Counted from the first letter of the stretch, positions 34,771 through 43,208 are shown. The stretch is DNA of 54,027 nucleotides from an uncultured Lachnospiraceae bacterium (GCA_948470905.1 CAOKQK010000014.1:1-54027); one strand, 5' to 3'. Notes: generated from the sequence alone by a model not told the origin. Program-made: numbers and translations.

Positions 34771-34881
34771 ATGAATAATTAGTGCAAAAGTTTATTTTTA
34801 TGCATTTTATATGAATTATTATGCAATAAAAAGAAAAAAATTGCATAAAAATAAAAAAGTAGTGGACTTTTATGCAAAAAG
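34771..34881 (+). promoter_or_regulatory. Array of ARG boxes (ArgR operator) upstream of argC
   Basis: ATGAATAATTAGTGCAAA (34771-34788) and ATGAATTATTATGCAAT (34811-34827) match the Firmicutes ARG-box pattern ATGAATAAAAATGCAA. Half-site-like pieces occur at 34841-34853 (TTGCATAAAAATA, reverse) and 34869-34878 (TTTATGCAAA), the last inside the promoter. It implies repression by ArgR/AhrC with arginine. Confidence 0.75.
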
Positions 34882-34890
34882 TGGTATGAT
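34863..34890 (+). promoter_or_regulatory. Promoter of the arginine cluster
   Basis: TGGACT (34863-34868), 16 bp, TATGAT (34885-34890), about 95 bp before argC. An ARG half-site lies in the spacer. Confidence 0.6.
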
Positions 34891-34985
34891 TGAATATGCG
34901 CATCCTTAAGAGGTGCAGAGTTTTTGATGTAAAGGGTACGAATATAATGTAGCCAGAGCAAAATTTGTATGAGGTGAAAAGAGAC

Positions 34986-36044
34986 ATGATCAGAGCAGGG
35001 ATTATAGGAGCCACAGGCTATGCGGGCGGAGAGCTTGTGAGGATATTGATGAACCACCCGGACGTGAAAATTGTCTGGTACGGTTCCAGGAGCTACATAG
35101 ACCAAAAATATTATCAGGTATATCAGAATATGTTCCAGATTGTGGAGGATGTCTGCAAAGACGATAATCTGGAGGAGCTTGCGGGGCAGGTGGATGTAAT
35201 CTTTACGGCAACGCCCCAGGGCTTTCTTGCGGGGCTTTTGACCGAAGATATCCTGGCGAAGGTGAAAATTGTAGATCTGTCTGCGGACTACCGCATCAAG
35301 GATGTGTCTGTCTACGAAAAGTGGTATGGGATTGAGCATAAGTCGCCGCAGTTCATCCCGGAGGCAGTCTATGGGCTGTGCGAGATCAACAGGGGGCTGA
35401 TCACCGACCGGACCAGGCTTGTGGCGAATCCCGGCTGTTATACCACCTGCTCGATTCTGACAGCTTATCCTCTTGTAAAGGAGGGGCTGATTGATGTGGA
35501 TACTCTGATCGTGGACGCAAAGTCCGGTACTTCCGGGGCGGGCAGGGGTGCAAAGGTGCAGAACCTGTTCTGCGAGGTCAATGAGAACATGAAAGCCTAC
35601 GGCGTGGCAAGCCACAGACATACTCCTGAGATAGAGGAGCAGCTGGGATATGCGGGAAACTGTCAGGTGACAGTCAGCTTTACGCCTCATCTGGTGCCCA
35701 TGAACAGGGGGATTCTGGTGACGGAGTATGCATCCCTCAAGAAAAAGGCGGATGGCTCCCTGCCCTCCTATGAGGAGATTAAGGCGGTTTATGACAAATA
35801 TTATGCGGGTGAGAAGTTTGTCCGTATGCTGGAGAAAGGGGTCTGCCCTGAGACTAAATGGGTGGAAGGCAGCAATTATGTGGACATCGGCTTTGTGATC
35901 GACGAGAGGACTGGGCGCATTATCATGATGGGTGCATTGGACAATCTGGTAAAGGGCGCTGCCGGGCAGGCTGTGCAGAATATGAACCTGCTCTTTGGGC
36001 TTCCGGAGAGCCGGGGACTGGAGCTGGTGCCCTGCTTCCCGTAA
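34986..36044 (+). CDS. argC: N-acetyl-gamma-glutamyl-phosphate reductase
   Basis: 352-aa NADPH-dependent enzyme that reduces N-acetylglutamyl phosphate to the semialdehyde in arginine biosynthesis. Seen: nucleotide-binding start IRAGIIGATGYAGGELVRIL, catalytic Cys151 in NPGCYTT, and HRHTPEIEEQL. ATG 34986 was chosen over an upstream start because it gives the conserved N-terminus behind GAGGTGAAAAGAGAC. It is first in the arg cluster and controlled by the ARG-box array. Confidence 0.96.
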   Translation: MIRAGIIGATGYAGGELVRILMNHPDVKIVWYGSRSYIDQKYYQVYQNMFQIVEDVCKDDNLEELAGQVDVIFTATPQGFLAGLLTEDILAKVKIVDLSADYRIKDVSVYEKWYGIEHKSPQFIPEAVYGLCEINRGLITDRTRLVANPGCYTTCSILTAYPLVKEGLIDVDTLIVDAKSGTSGAGRGAKVQNLFCEVNENMKAYGVASHRHTPEIEEQLGYAGNCQVTVSFTPHLVPMNRGILVTEYASLKKKADGSLPSYEEIKAVYDKYYAGEKFVRMLEKGVCPETKWVEGSNYVDIGFVIDERTGRIIMMGALDNLVKGAAGQAVQNMNLLFGLPESRGLELVPCFP

Positions 36045-36239
36045 GGCGTGTAAGACAGGCAGGATAGCAGCCAAACTCATGTGCATCAGGCGCTCCGCCA
36101 TGCATAAAAATCCGAGCGCTTCGTGAATGTGTATAATCTGCAAAGAGCATGCAGGTCGGCACATTGCAGCCTTGCAAAATGAGCAGGGGACGCTTATTTT
36201 GGATGCACGGTTTCCCCAAGGCGAATGGGAGGTTTTTTG
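36045..36239. other. Intergenic region after argC
   Basis: No gene. An inverted repeat AGGCGCTC / GAGCGCTT (about 36088-36121) and a T run at 36233-36238 precede leader copy B. The T run follows CCCCAAGGCGAATGGGAGG and could be a weak terminator, comparable in place to the terminator-like hairpins beside copies A and C. Confidence 0.4.
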
Positions 36240-36328
36240 CCCCCGCGGCATTCGTCAAGATTCCAGAGAAGTAAACTTTCAGGAAGTTACTTCCTTGGAC
36301 TTGTGACGCATTGCCCGCGGGAATAAAT
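36240..36328 (+). repeat. Leader element copy B, upstream of GNAT gene
   Basis: CCCGCGGCATTCGTCAAG (from 36242), hairpin region GAAGTAAACTTTCAGGAAGTTACTTC, then GGACTTGTGACGCATTGCCCGCGGGAATAAA. The outer stem is perfect here (CCCGCGG 36242-36248 with CCGCGGG 36315-36321). One base is lost in the inner right arm compared with copies A and C, which shifts any reading frame and argues that the element is not protein coding. Confidence 0.8.
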
Positions 36329-36350
36329 ACATAAGGAACAGGATGAGAAA

Positions 36351-36815
36351 ATGGACAGTAAGGCATTTACCGTGAGGACGATGACAATTGAAGATTATGA
36401 GGGGCTGAGGGCGCTGTGGATGACGATCCGCGGCTTCGGCATCAGGAGCATTGACGACTCCAGGGAGGGTGTGGAGCGCTTTTTAAAGAGAAACCCCGAA
36501 ACCAGCGTGGTTGCAGTGGCAAAGGACGGCGCTGTCGTGGGCGGCATCCTCTGCGGGCACGATGGCAGGCGGGGCTGTCTCTACCATGTGTGTGTGCGGG
36601 AGGATCATCGCCGGAACGGTATTGGCAAGGCCATGGTGGTATACTGCATGAATGCCCTGAAAGAGGAGAAAATCAACAAGGTAAGCCTGATCGCGTTCAC
36701 GGTCAACGATGTGGGCAACGCTTTCTGGAACCGCATCGGATGGACCAGGCGCGAGGATCTGAACTACTATGATTTCACCTTGAATGAGGCGAATATTACG
36801 GCGTTTAATCAATGA
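36351..36815 (+). CDS. GNAT acetyltransferase in arg cluster
   Basis: 154-aa acetyl-CoA-dependent acetyltransferase. The acetyl-CoA loop reads VCVREDHRRNGIGKAM (motif RxxGxG), preceded by GGILCGHDGRRGCLYH and followed by NDVGNAFWNRIGW. ATG 36351 lies 23 bp after leader copy B, with AGGATGAG upstream. Its place between argC and argJ suggests a role in arginine metabolism, for example as a short N-acetylglutamate synthase that primes the pathway, but this is inference from context. A generic small-molecule or protein acetyltransferase is the alternative. Confidence 0.85.
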   Translation: MDSKAFTVRTMTIEDYEGLRALWMTIRGFGIRSIDDSREGVERFLKRNPETSVVAVAKDGAVVGGILCGHDGRRGCLYHVCVREDHRRNGIGKAMVVYCMNALKEEKINKVSLIAFTVNDVGNAFWNRIGWTRREDLNYYDFTLNEANITAFNQ

Positions 36816-36840
36816 TGGACCAGGGAATACTTCCTAAATC

Positions 36841-36902
36841 AAAAGCCCCACAGCAAGCTGACGGGGTATCAAGCTTGCTGCGCAGCAAGCTGCGGGGTTT
36901 TT
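36841..36902 (+). terminator. Terminator-like hairpin attached to leader copy C
   Basis: AAAAGCCCCACAGCAAGC and the downstream CAGCAAGCTGCGGGGTTTTT can pair to give a GC stem ending in a T run. A near-identical segment flanks copy A. It could terminate the GNAT transcript and isolate the next gene under leader control. Confidence 0.55.
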
Positions 36903-36993
36903 GACCCTCGCGGCATTCGTCAAGGTCCCAGAGAAGTAAACTTTAAGGAAGTTTACTTCCTTGGACTTATGACTCATTGCCTGCGGGAATAAA
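36903..36993 (+). repeat. Leader element copy C, upstream of aldo/keto reductase
   Basis: Same module as copy A in the opposite genomic orientation: CCCTCGCGGCATTCGTCAAGG, inner 11-bp hairpin (GAAGTAAACTT/AAGTTTACTTC), GGACTTATGACTCATTGCCTGCGGGAATAAA. In the outer stem CTGCGGG replaces the CCGCGGG of copies A and B, which keeps pairing as a G-U pair. The AKR ribosome site AAGGAG starts about 12 bp later. Confidence 0.8.
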
Positions 36994-37019
36994 GCGTTAT
37001 AATTAAGGAGAGAATAAGT

Positions 37020-38162
37020 ATGCTGTACAGACGTTTGGGGAAAACGGAGCTGATGGTGAGCGAGATAGGCTTCGGCGGTGAGTGGCTGGAGCGGATGGAC
37101 CTGGAGGGATGCAGGGTCATTGTGAAGGCCTGTGAGGAGCAGGGGATCAATATTTTGGACTGCTGGATGTCCGAGCCGAATGTGAGGTCGGCTATAGGAG
37201 AGTGCATTAAAGGCACCAGGGACAGATGGTATATCCAGGGGCATATTGGTTCCACATGGCAGGATGGGCAGTATGTCCGCACCCGTGAGCCGGGGAAGGT
37301 GAAAGAGGCTTTTGAGGATCTGCTTCACAGGCTCCAGACGGATTACATAGATTTGGGCATGATCCATTATGTAGATTCGGAGAAGGAATGGGACCAGATA
37401 GTCAGCGGCCCTTTCATGGATTATGTGCGCAGCCTGAAAGAAAAGGGTGTCATAAAGCACATAGGCTTAAGCTCCCACAACCCCAAAGTGGCGGCAAAGG
37501 CGGCACTTTCCGGCGAGATCGAGATGCTGCTTTTTTCCGTCAATCCGGCATTTGACCTTATGCCGCCCACGGAGAATATAGACGATTATTTTGCGGAGCA
37601 GTATGACACGTCCCTGGCGGGGATGGATCCGGAGCGGGCGCAGCTGTACAGAATCTGTGAACAGCAGGATGTGGGCATTACCGTCATGAAAGGCTTTGCA
37701 GGAGGAAGGCTGTTCAATGAGAAAGCGTCGCCTTTTGGGGTGGCTTTGACGCCTGTGCAGTGCATCCACTATGCACTCACAAGACCTGCGGTTGCAAGCA
37801 TCATGGCGGGATATTCCGAGCCACGGCACGTGCTGGAGGCAGTGGCATATGAGAGTGCGTCGGAGGAGGAGAAGGATTATGCCAGCGTGCTGGCGTCCGC
37901 CCCGCAGCATGCTTACAGCAAAAAGTGCATGTACTGCAATCACTGTAAGCCCTGCCCCGCAGGCATAGACATCGCCATGGTGAATAAGCTTTATGACCTG
38001 GCAGGGATGCAGGAGGAAGTCCCGCCTTCCGTGCGGGCACACTATGAGGCGCTTGAGAAGAACGCCTCCCATTGCATCGCCTGCGGCGGCTGTGAGACAA
38101 GATGTCCTTTTGGGGTGGAGATTGTGGAGAGGATGAAGAAGACGAGGGAGCTGTTTGCCTGA
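37020..38162 (+). CDS. Aldo/keto reductase with two 4Fe-4S motifs, altered active site
   Basis: 380-aa protein with an N-terminal AKR barrel (LYRRLGKTELMVSEIGFGG) and a C-terminal ferredoxin-like part with CMYCNHCKPCP and CIACGGCETRCP, enough Cys for two 4Fe-4S clusters. The usual AKR tetrad is Asp-Tyr-Lys-His. Asp (INILDCW) and His (MIHYVD) are present. The Tyr segment (normally YGxSE) reads WMSEPNVRSAIGE, and the Lys strand reads WYIQGHIGS, so Tyr and Lys look replaced. It may therefore use a different mechanism or act in electron transfer. ATG 37020 follows AAGGAGAG. It lies inside the arg cluster, between GNAT and argJ, behind its own leader element; no known arginine step needs it. Confidence 0.88.
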   Translation: MLYRRLGKTELMVSEIGFGGEWLERMDLEGCRVIVKACEEQGINILDCWMSEPNVRSAIGECIKGTRDRWYIQGHIGSTWQDGQYVRTREPGKVKEAFEDLLHRLQTDYIDLGMIHYVDSEKEWDQIVSGPFMDYVRSLKEKGVIKHIGLSSHNPKVAAKAALSGEIEMLLFSVNPAFDLMPPTENIDDYFAEQYDTSLAGMDPERAQLYRICEQQDVGITVMKGFAGGRLFNEKASPFGVALTPVQCIHYALTRPAVASIMAGYSEPRHVLEAVAYESASEEEKDYASVLASAPQHAYSKKCMYCNHCKPCPAGIDIAMVNKLYDLAGMQEEVPPSVRAHYEALEKNASHCIACGGCETRCPFGVEIVERMKKTRELFA

Positions 38163-38292
38163 GGACTGACAGGCTCGGGAGAGAAGCAAAAGGGCAGGAC
38201 CCGGAAGCGGGCTGCCCGGCAATAACGATGTGCAAGTGTATTTATGGAGCGCAGAGAAACGGAACAAGTTCACTTTAACCAGAGGTATGAGA

Positions 38293-39516
38293 ATGAGACA
38301 GAAAGAAGGCGGCGTGACCGCGGCAAAGGGCTTCTGCGCGGCGGGCGCGGAGGCGGAAATCAAATATAAGAACAGGATGGATATGGCGCTGATATACAGC
38401 CAGGTACCCTGCAGGGTGGCGGGAACTTTTACCAGCAATGTAGTAAAGGCTGCACCGGTCTTGTGGGATAAGGATATTGTGGAGAATTCTCCTTATGCGC
38501 AGGCGGTGGTGGTCAACTCCGGTATTGCAAACGCCTGCACTGGAAAACAGGGCATGGAATGCTGTGAAAAAGAGGCAAAGTGCGCAGGGGAGCTGCTGGG
38601 TATTCCTGCGGATTCCGTACTGGTGGCTTCCACCGGTGTCATCGGCATGCAGATTCCCGAAGACCGGATCCTGCAGGGGATCAGGAAGCTTGCAGCCGCA
38701 AAGACGGACACCCTGGAGGCAGGGCTGGATGCGGCGAAAGCGATCATGACCACAGACACAGTCCACAAGCAGATTGCGGTGGAGACAGTTCTGGGAGGAA
38801 AGACTGTCACCCTGGGCGGCATGTGTAAGGGTTCCGGCATGATCCATCCGAATATGTGTACCATGCTGGCATTTATTACCACTGATGCCAATATATCCAA
38901 AAAGATGCTGCAGAAGGCGCTCAGTGAGGACATTGTGGATACCTTTAACATGATTTCCGTGGATGGGGATACCTCCACCAACGATACGCTGCTGGTGCTG
39001 GCAAACGGGCTGGCGGGCAACGAGGAGATTACTGCGGAAGGACCGGATTATGGCACTTTCTGTGAGGCGCTCCACTATGTCACCACCTATCTTGCAAAAA
39101 AGATGGCAGGGGACGGCGAGGGGGCTACCTGTCTCTTTGAGACGAAGGTGGTAGGCGCCGCTACCAAGGAGGATGCGCGTTTGCTGGCAAAGTCTGTGAT
39201 CTGTTCTTCCCTGACAAAGGCGGCAGTCTTTGGACATGACGCAAACTGGGGCAGGATCCTGTGTGCGCTGGGCTATTCCGGCGCAAGGTTTGATCCGGAG
39301 AAGGTGGATATTTATTTCCAGGGCAGCAGCGGCAGGATTCATATTTTTGGAAACGGCACAGCCTGCGATTACAGCGAGGAGAAAGCCACAAAGATCCTCT
39401 CCGATCCGGAGGTGACAGTGCTGGCGGACATGCATATGGGGGACGCGGAGGCCACCGCCTGGGGCTGTGATTTAAGTTATGAGTATGTGAAGATCAACGC
39501 TGATTACAGGAGCTGA
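38293..39516 (+). CDS. argJ: Bifunctional ornithine acetyltransferase / N-acetylglutamate synthase
   Basis: 407-aa enzyme that recycles the acetyl group from N-acetylornithine to glutamate; bifunctional forms also use acetyl-CoA. Recognised by GGVTAAKGFCAAGAEAEIKYK, VVNSGIANACTG and the autocleavage site PNMCTMLAFITTDA with nucleophile Thr190. The precursor splits before this Thr into alpha and beta chains. ATG 38293 is spaced best from AGAGG; ATG 38287 is possible, and a more distant upstream start would add non-conserved residues. Confidence 0.96.
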   Translation: MRQKEGGVTAAKGFCAAGAEAEIKYKNRMDMALIYSQVPCRVAGTFTSNVVKAAPVLWDKDIVENSPYAQAVVVNSGIANACTGKQGMECCEKEAKCAGELLGIPADSVLVASTGVIGMQIPEDRILQGIRKLAAAKTDTLEAGLDAAKAIMTTDTVHKQIAVETVLGGKTVTLGGMCKGSGMIHPNMCTMLAFITTDANISKKMLQKALSEDIVDTFNMISVDGDTSTNDTLLVLANGLAGNEEITAEGPDYGTFCEALHYVTTYLAKKMAGDGEGATCLFETKVVGAATKEDARLLAKSVICSSLTKAAVFGHDANWGRILCALGYSGARFDPEKVDIYFQGSSGRIHIFGNGTACDYSEEKATKILSDPEVTVLADMHMGDAEATAWGCDLSYEYVKINADYRS

Positions 39517-39686
39517 GTGTGTAAGGCAATTGGCAAAAGCATCTTGATGACGGCCTGCGGTGGGAGTGTACTGCAGGTTCTGCCGATGTGCAGTAAATTA
39601 CATATTGAACATGGAACATTCCGTGGAAGCGGCGTAAGTGCGAAAGATTCCATGTTCTAAGAAGATAGAAATGAGGTTTTATCATT

Positions 39687-40577
39687 ATGGAAAAAGATAT
39701 GCAGCAGGTACTTCAGAAAGCGGAGGTGCTTATCGAGGCGCTCCCCTATATTCAGCGTTTTAACCGCAAGATCATCGTTGTAAAATATGGCGGCAGTGCC
39801 ATGAGCAACGAGGAGCTGCAGAAGAATGTCATCAAGGACGTGACGCTTCTTAAGCTGGTGGGCTTTAAGCCCATTATCGTACACGGCGGCGGCAAGGAGA
39901 TCAGCCGCTGGGTGGGCAAGGTAGGCAAGGAGGCAAAGTTTGTCAACGGTCTTCGCGTCACTGACGAGGAAACCATGGAAATAGCGGAGATGGTGCTGGG
40001 GCGGGTGAACAAAAGCCTTGTGACCATGGTCCAGTCTCTGGGGGTGAAGGCAGTAGGCATCAGCGGCAAGGACGGCGGGCTGCTCCAGGTGGAAAAGAAA
40101 TACTCGGATGGCCAGGATATTGGTTTTGTGGGAGAGATCACAGAGGTGAACCCCAAGGTCCTGTTCGATCTGCTGGAGAAGGACTTCCTGCCCATCGTGG
40201 CGCCCATAGGGCTTGACAGTGATTTTGCAACCTACAATATCAATGCCGACGACGCGGCGTGCGCCATCGCCAAGGCGGTGAACGCGGAGAAACTGGCGTT
40301 CCTGACGGACATCGAGGGGCTGTACCGGGATATCAACGACAAATCCAGCTTTATCTCCAGAATCTCCGCCGCCCAGGCAGAGGAACTGATCAATGAAGGC
40401 TTCATCGGCGGCGGGATGCTGCCCAAGCTGAACAATTGTACCTCCGCTGTGAGAAACGGTGTGAACCGCGTACACATCCTGGACGGCAGGATCCCTCACT
40501 GCCTGCTTCTGGAGATCTTCACCAACCAGGGCATCGGAACCGCGATCGTGGACGACGCGGAGTATGAGGTAATGTGA
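39687..40577 (+). CDS. argB: Acetylglutamate kinase
   Basis: 296-aa kinase that phosphorylates N-acetylglutamate with ATP, the controlled second step of arginine synthesis. Seen: [17 protein letters not shown] (Lys/Gly-rich phosphate loop), [36 protein letters not shown] and an N-terminal helix ([25 protein letters not shown]) typical of arginine-inhibited hexameric forms. It is separated from argJ by 170 bp that contain an imperfect hairpin (ATGGAACATTCC / GGAAAGATTCCATG-like, 39609-39655), perhaps a regulatory or processing site. Confidence 0.96.
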   Translation: MEKDMQQVLQKAEVLIEALPYIQRFNRKIIVVKYGGSAMSNEELQKNVIKDVTLLKLVGFKPIIVHGGGKEISRWVGKVGKEAKFVNGLRVTDEETMEIAEMVLGRVNKSLVTMVQSLGVKAVGISGKDGGLLQVEKKYSDGQDIGFVGEITEVNPKVLFDLLEKDFLPIVAPIGLDSDFATYNINADDAACAIAKAVNAEKLAFLTDIEGLYRDINDKSSFISRISAAQAEELINEGFIGGGMLPKLNNCTSAVRNGVNRVHILDGRIPHCLLLEIFTNQGIGTAIVDDAEYEVM

Positions 40578-40629
40578 GCCCCAAGGGGCATAGAAGTGCA
40601 GAGACGGAACTAAATTTAGAGGTGACAAA

Positions 40630-41820
40630 ATGAATATGAAGCAGTATATTGAAGAGGCGGAAAGCGCCCTGCTCCACACTTACAACCGTTATCAGATTGT
40701 GCTTGACAGGGGAGAGGGCGTACATTTGTACGATATAGAGGGCAAAGAATATCTGGATTTCTGTGCGGGCATCGCGGTGTTTGCCCTTGGCTATCAGAAT
40801 AAAGAATATAACGATGCGCTTAAGGGGCAGATCGACAAGCTGATCCATACCTCCAACTATTATTATAACGTACCTGCCATCGAGGCGGCAAAGAAGCTGA
40901 AGAAGGCGTCCGGCATGGACAGGGTTTTCTTTACCAACTCCGGCGCGGAGGCGGTGGAGGGAGCCATCAAGGCGGCGCGAAAGTACGCGTACTTAAAAGA
41001 CGGCTCCACCGACCATGAGATCATCGCCATGAACCATTCGTTCCACGGCAGAACCATGGGCGCATTGGCGGTGACAGGCAATCCCAAATACCGTGAAGCT
41101 TTTGAACCCCTGATCGGCAACATTCGTTTTGCGGACCTGAACGACTTTGACAGCGTCCAGAGGCAGGTGACGGACAAGACCTGTGCCATCATCATGGAAA
41201 CCGTACAGGGAGAAGGCGGGATGATCCCTGCTACAGAAGATTTCCTGAAGTCGGTGCGGGCGCTCTGCGACGAGAAGGATATCCTCCTGATCCTGGACGA
41301 GATCCAGTGCGGCATGGGCAGGACAGGCTATATGTATGCGTGGCAGAAATATGGGGTGAAGCCGGATATCATGACTACGGCGAAGGCTCTGGGATGCGGC
41401 GTGCCCATCGGGGCGTTCCTGATGACGGAGAAAGTGGGACAGAATTCTCTTGCTGCAGGCGATCACGGTACTACCTACGGGGGCAATCCTCTTGCCTGTG
41501 CGGCGGCGGATAAGGTGCTTGAACTTTTTGAAAAAAATTATATAATAGAACATGTGAGAGAGGTGGCGCCTTACCTGGAGCAGCGCCTGGATGAGCTGAA
41601 GGACAGGCATGACTGTATTGTGGAGAGGCGCGGGACCGGGCTGATGCAGGGACTGAGATTTGACAGACCGGTGGGCGATGATATCAAAAGAGCCCTGGAG
41701 AAGGGGCTGGTCCTGATCAACGCGGGAGCGGATATCATCCGTTTTGTGCCGCCCCTTATCATTACAAAGGAAGATGTGGACCGGATGATAGATATTTTAG
41801 ACAGTTGTATTAGGAGTTAA
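40630..41820 (+). CDS. argD: Acetylornithine aminotransferase
   Basis: 396-aa PLP enzyme that converts N-acetylglutamate semialdehyde and glutamate to N-acetylornithine. Seen: FTNSGAEAVEGAIKAARKY, SFHGRTMGAL, ILDEIQCGMGRTG and the PLP Lys252 in TTAKALGCGVPIGAF; GGNPLACAAA follows. ATG 40630 has GAGGTG 7 bp upstream. The downstream binding-protein gene starts 6 bp after its stop, so they share a transcript. Confidence 0.96.
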   Translation: MNMKQYIEEAESALLHTYNRYQIVLDRGEGVHLYDIEGKEYLDFCAGIAVFALGYQNKEYNDALKGQIDKLIHTSNYYYNVPAIEAAKKLKKASGMDRVFFTNSGAEAVEGAIKAARKYAYLKDGSTDHEIIAMNHSFHGRTMGALAVTGNPKYREAFEPLIGNIRFADLNDFDSVQRQVTDKTCAIIMETVQGEGGMIPATEDFLKSVRALCDEKDILLILDEIQCGMGRTGYMYAWQKYGVKPDIMTTAKALGCGVPIGAFLMTEKVGQNSLAAGDHGTTYGGNPLACAAADKVLELFEKNYIIEHVREVAPYLEQRLDELKDRHDCIVERRGTGLMQGLRFDRPVGDDIKRALEKGLVLINAGADIIRFVPPLIITKEDVDRMIDILDSCIRS

Positions 41821-41826
41821 TAACAC

Positions 41827-43191
41827 ATGAGTTTTGGAAAAAGGCTGGCTGCGGCTGTCACGGTGATCGTTTTTGGCGCCGCGGTTTTATATGGGAGCAC
41901 TCTGGTGCCGACAGGCGGGGAAAGCGATGCCGACCCGGTAGATTACTGGGATGTAAATAAAAAAGAAACGATTTATTTCTGGTATTCTGACGAAAACCTT
42001 ACAAATTTTATAAATAATGCCGCTGTGTCCTTTAATGAAAAGGAGAATGTGCGTGTAATCCCTGTGCCCACTTCGGCAAATCAGTATCTGGAGGCTTTGA
42101 ACAATGCTTCCCTGCACGAAAGCCAGGTGCCCGATGCCTACATTATAAGCCATGATTACTTGGAAAAGGCATATCTGGCGGGGCTTGCCACGCAGATACA
42201 GGATACGGAAGGCGTATGCAGCAGCGAGAATTTTCCGGAGGCGGCGCTGTCTGCGGTTTCTTATCATGGAAAGAAAGTGGCATATCCTCTTTTTTTCGAG
42301 ACCAGTGCCTTGATGTACAATGCGACCTATCTGGCGCAGTGGGCAAGGCAGGCGGCTGAAATAGAGCTGTCAGGAGTGGACTTTCCGGTGGACGAGGCTA
42401 CGATCGCCGCAAAGACGGAGCAGTATTATCAGATTGCCATACCGGATGCAGTGGATGATATTTTAAGCGTTGCAGATTCCTATGAGACGCCGGAGGGAGT
42501 GGAAGGCATCTTTAAGTGGGCGGTGTCTGACATTTTTTATAATTATTGGTTTGTGGGAAATTATATGATTGTGGGCGGCGATGCCGGTGACAACGAAGAG
42601 ATGATCAATATTGACAGCGAAGAGACGGTCCAGTGCCTGGAGGTTTACAAAGCCCTGAATCAGTTCTTTTACATTGAACCGGATACAGTGACCTATGATT
42701 CCGTGCTGCAGGACTTTATGGACGGCAAGATCGTCTTTACCATTGTCACCACGGACGCGGCGAAGCGGCTGGCAGATGCAAAGGAACAGGGGCTCATAGC
42801 GTTTGATTATGGGATTGTTCGCCTGCCTGACGTGAGCCGTGAGCTTGAGAGCCGCACAATGTCTGTCACCGGTACGGTAGCAGTCAACGGTTATTCGGAG
42901 CATAAGGAGCTTGCCAACAGATTCGCGGCGTACCTGGTGGACGAGTGCGCAGATACCCTGTATGACAGGACCGGAAAGGTGCCGGCGAGATGGGATGACG
43001 ATCCGGAGAATTGGGATCTCCAGATTTTCCGCCAGGTGTATGCAGACAGTATCCCGCTGCCCAAGATGATGCGGACGGAGAATTTCTGGCTGCAGCTGGA
43101 GGCACTTTTCTCCAAGGTGTGGAATGGCGCCGACGTGTCGGAGCTGGTGTCGGAGCTGGCTGGCAGGATATCTTTGCAGGTAAATTCATAG
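41827..43191 (+). CDS. Membrane-anchored extracellular solute-binding protein
   Basis: 454-aa protein with an N-terminal hydrophobic segment (LAAAVTVIVFGAAVLYGSTL) but no lipobox Cys, so it is either membrane anchored or released. The remainder resembles maltose/sugar-type binding proteins (IYFWYSDENLTNFINNAAVSFNEKENVRVIPVPTS; FFETSALMYNATYL; AKRLADAKEQGLIAFDYGIVRLP). It starts 6 bp after argD with AGGAG upstream. No permease or ATPase genes follow. Position suggests arginine-linked regulation, but a sugar-type fold is odd in that setting. Confidence 0.8.
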   Translation: MSFGKRLAAAVTVIVFGAAVLYGSTLVPTGGESDADPVDYWDVNKKETIYFWYSDENLTNFINNAAVSFNEKENVRVIPVPTSANQYLEALNNASLHESQVPDAYIISHDYLEKAYLAGLATQIQDTEGVCSSENFPEAALSAVSYHGKKVAYPLFFETSALMYNATYLAQWARQAAEIELSGVDFPVDEATIAAKTEQYYQIAIPDAVDDILSVADSYETPEGVEGIFKWAVSDIFYNYWFVGNYMIVGGDAGDNEEMINIDSEETVQCLEVYKALNQFFYIEPDTVTYDSVLQDFMDGKIVFTIVTTDAAKRLADAKEQGLIAFDYGIVRLPDVSRELESRTMSVTGTVAVNGYSEHKELANRFAAYLVDECADTLYDRTGKVPARWDDDPENWDLQIFRQVYADSIPLPKMMRTENFWLQLEALFSKVWNGADVSELVSELAGRISLQVNS

Positions 43192-43208
43192 GTTTTGCAG
43201 GATCACGC

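Noticed and set aside
34779..36251. 490-residue minus-strand open frame opposite argC
   Set aside because: It lies antisense to a certain gene and runs through the ARG-box region. The His/Pro/Leu-rich composition is typical of a shadow frame.
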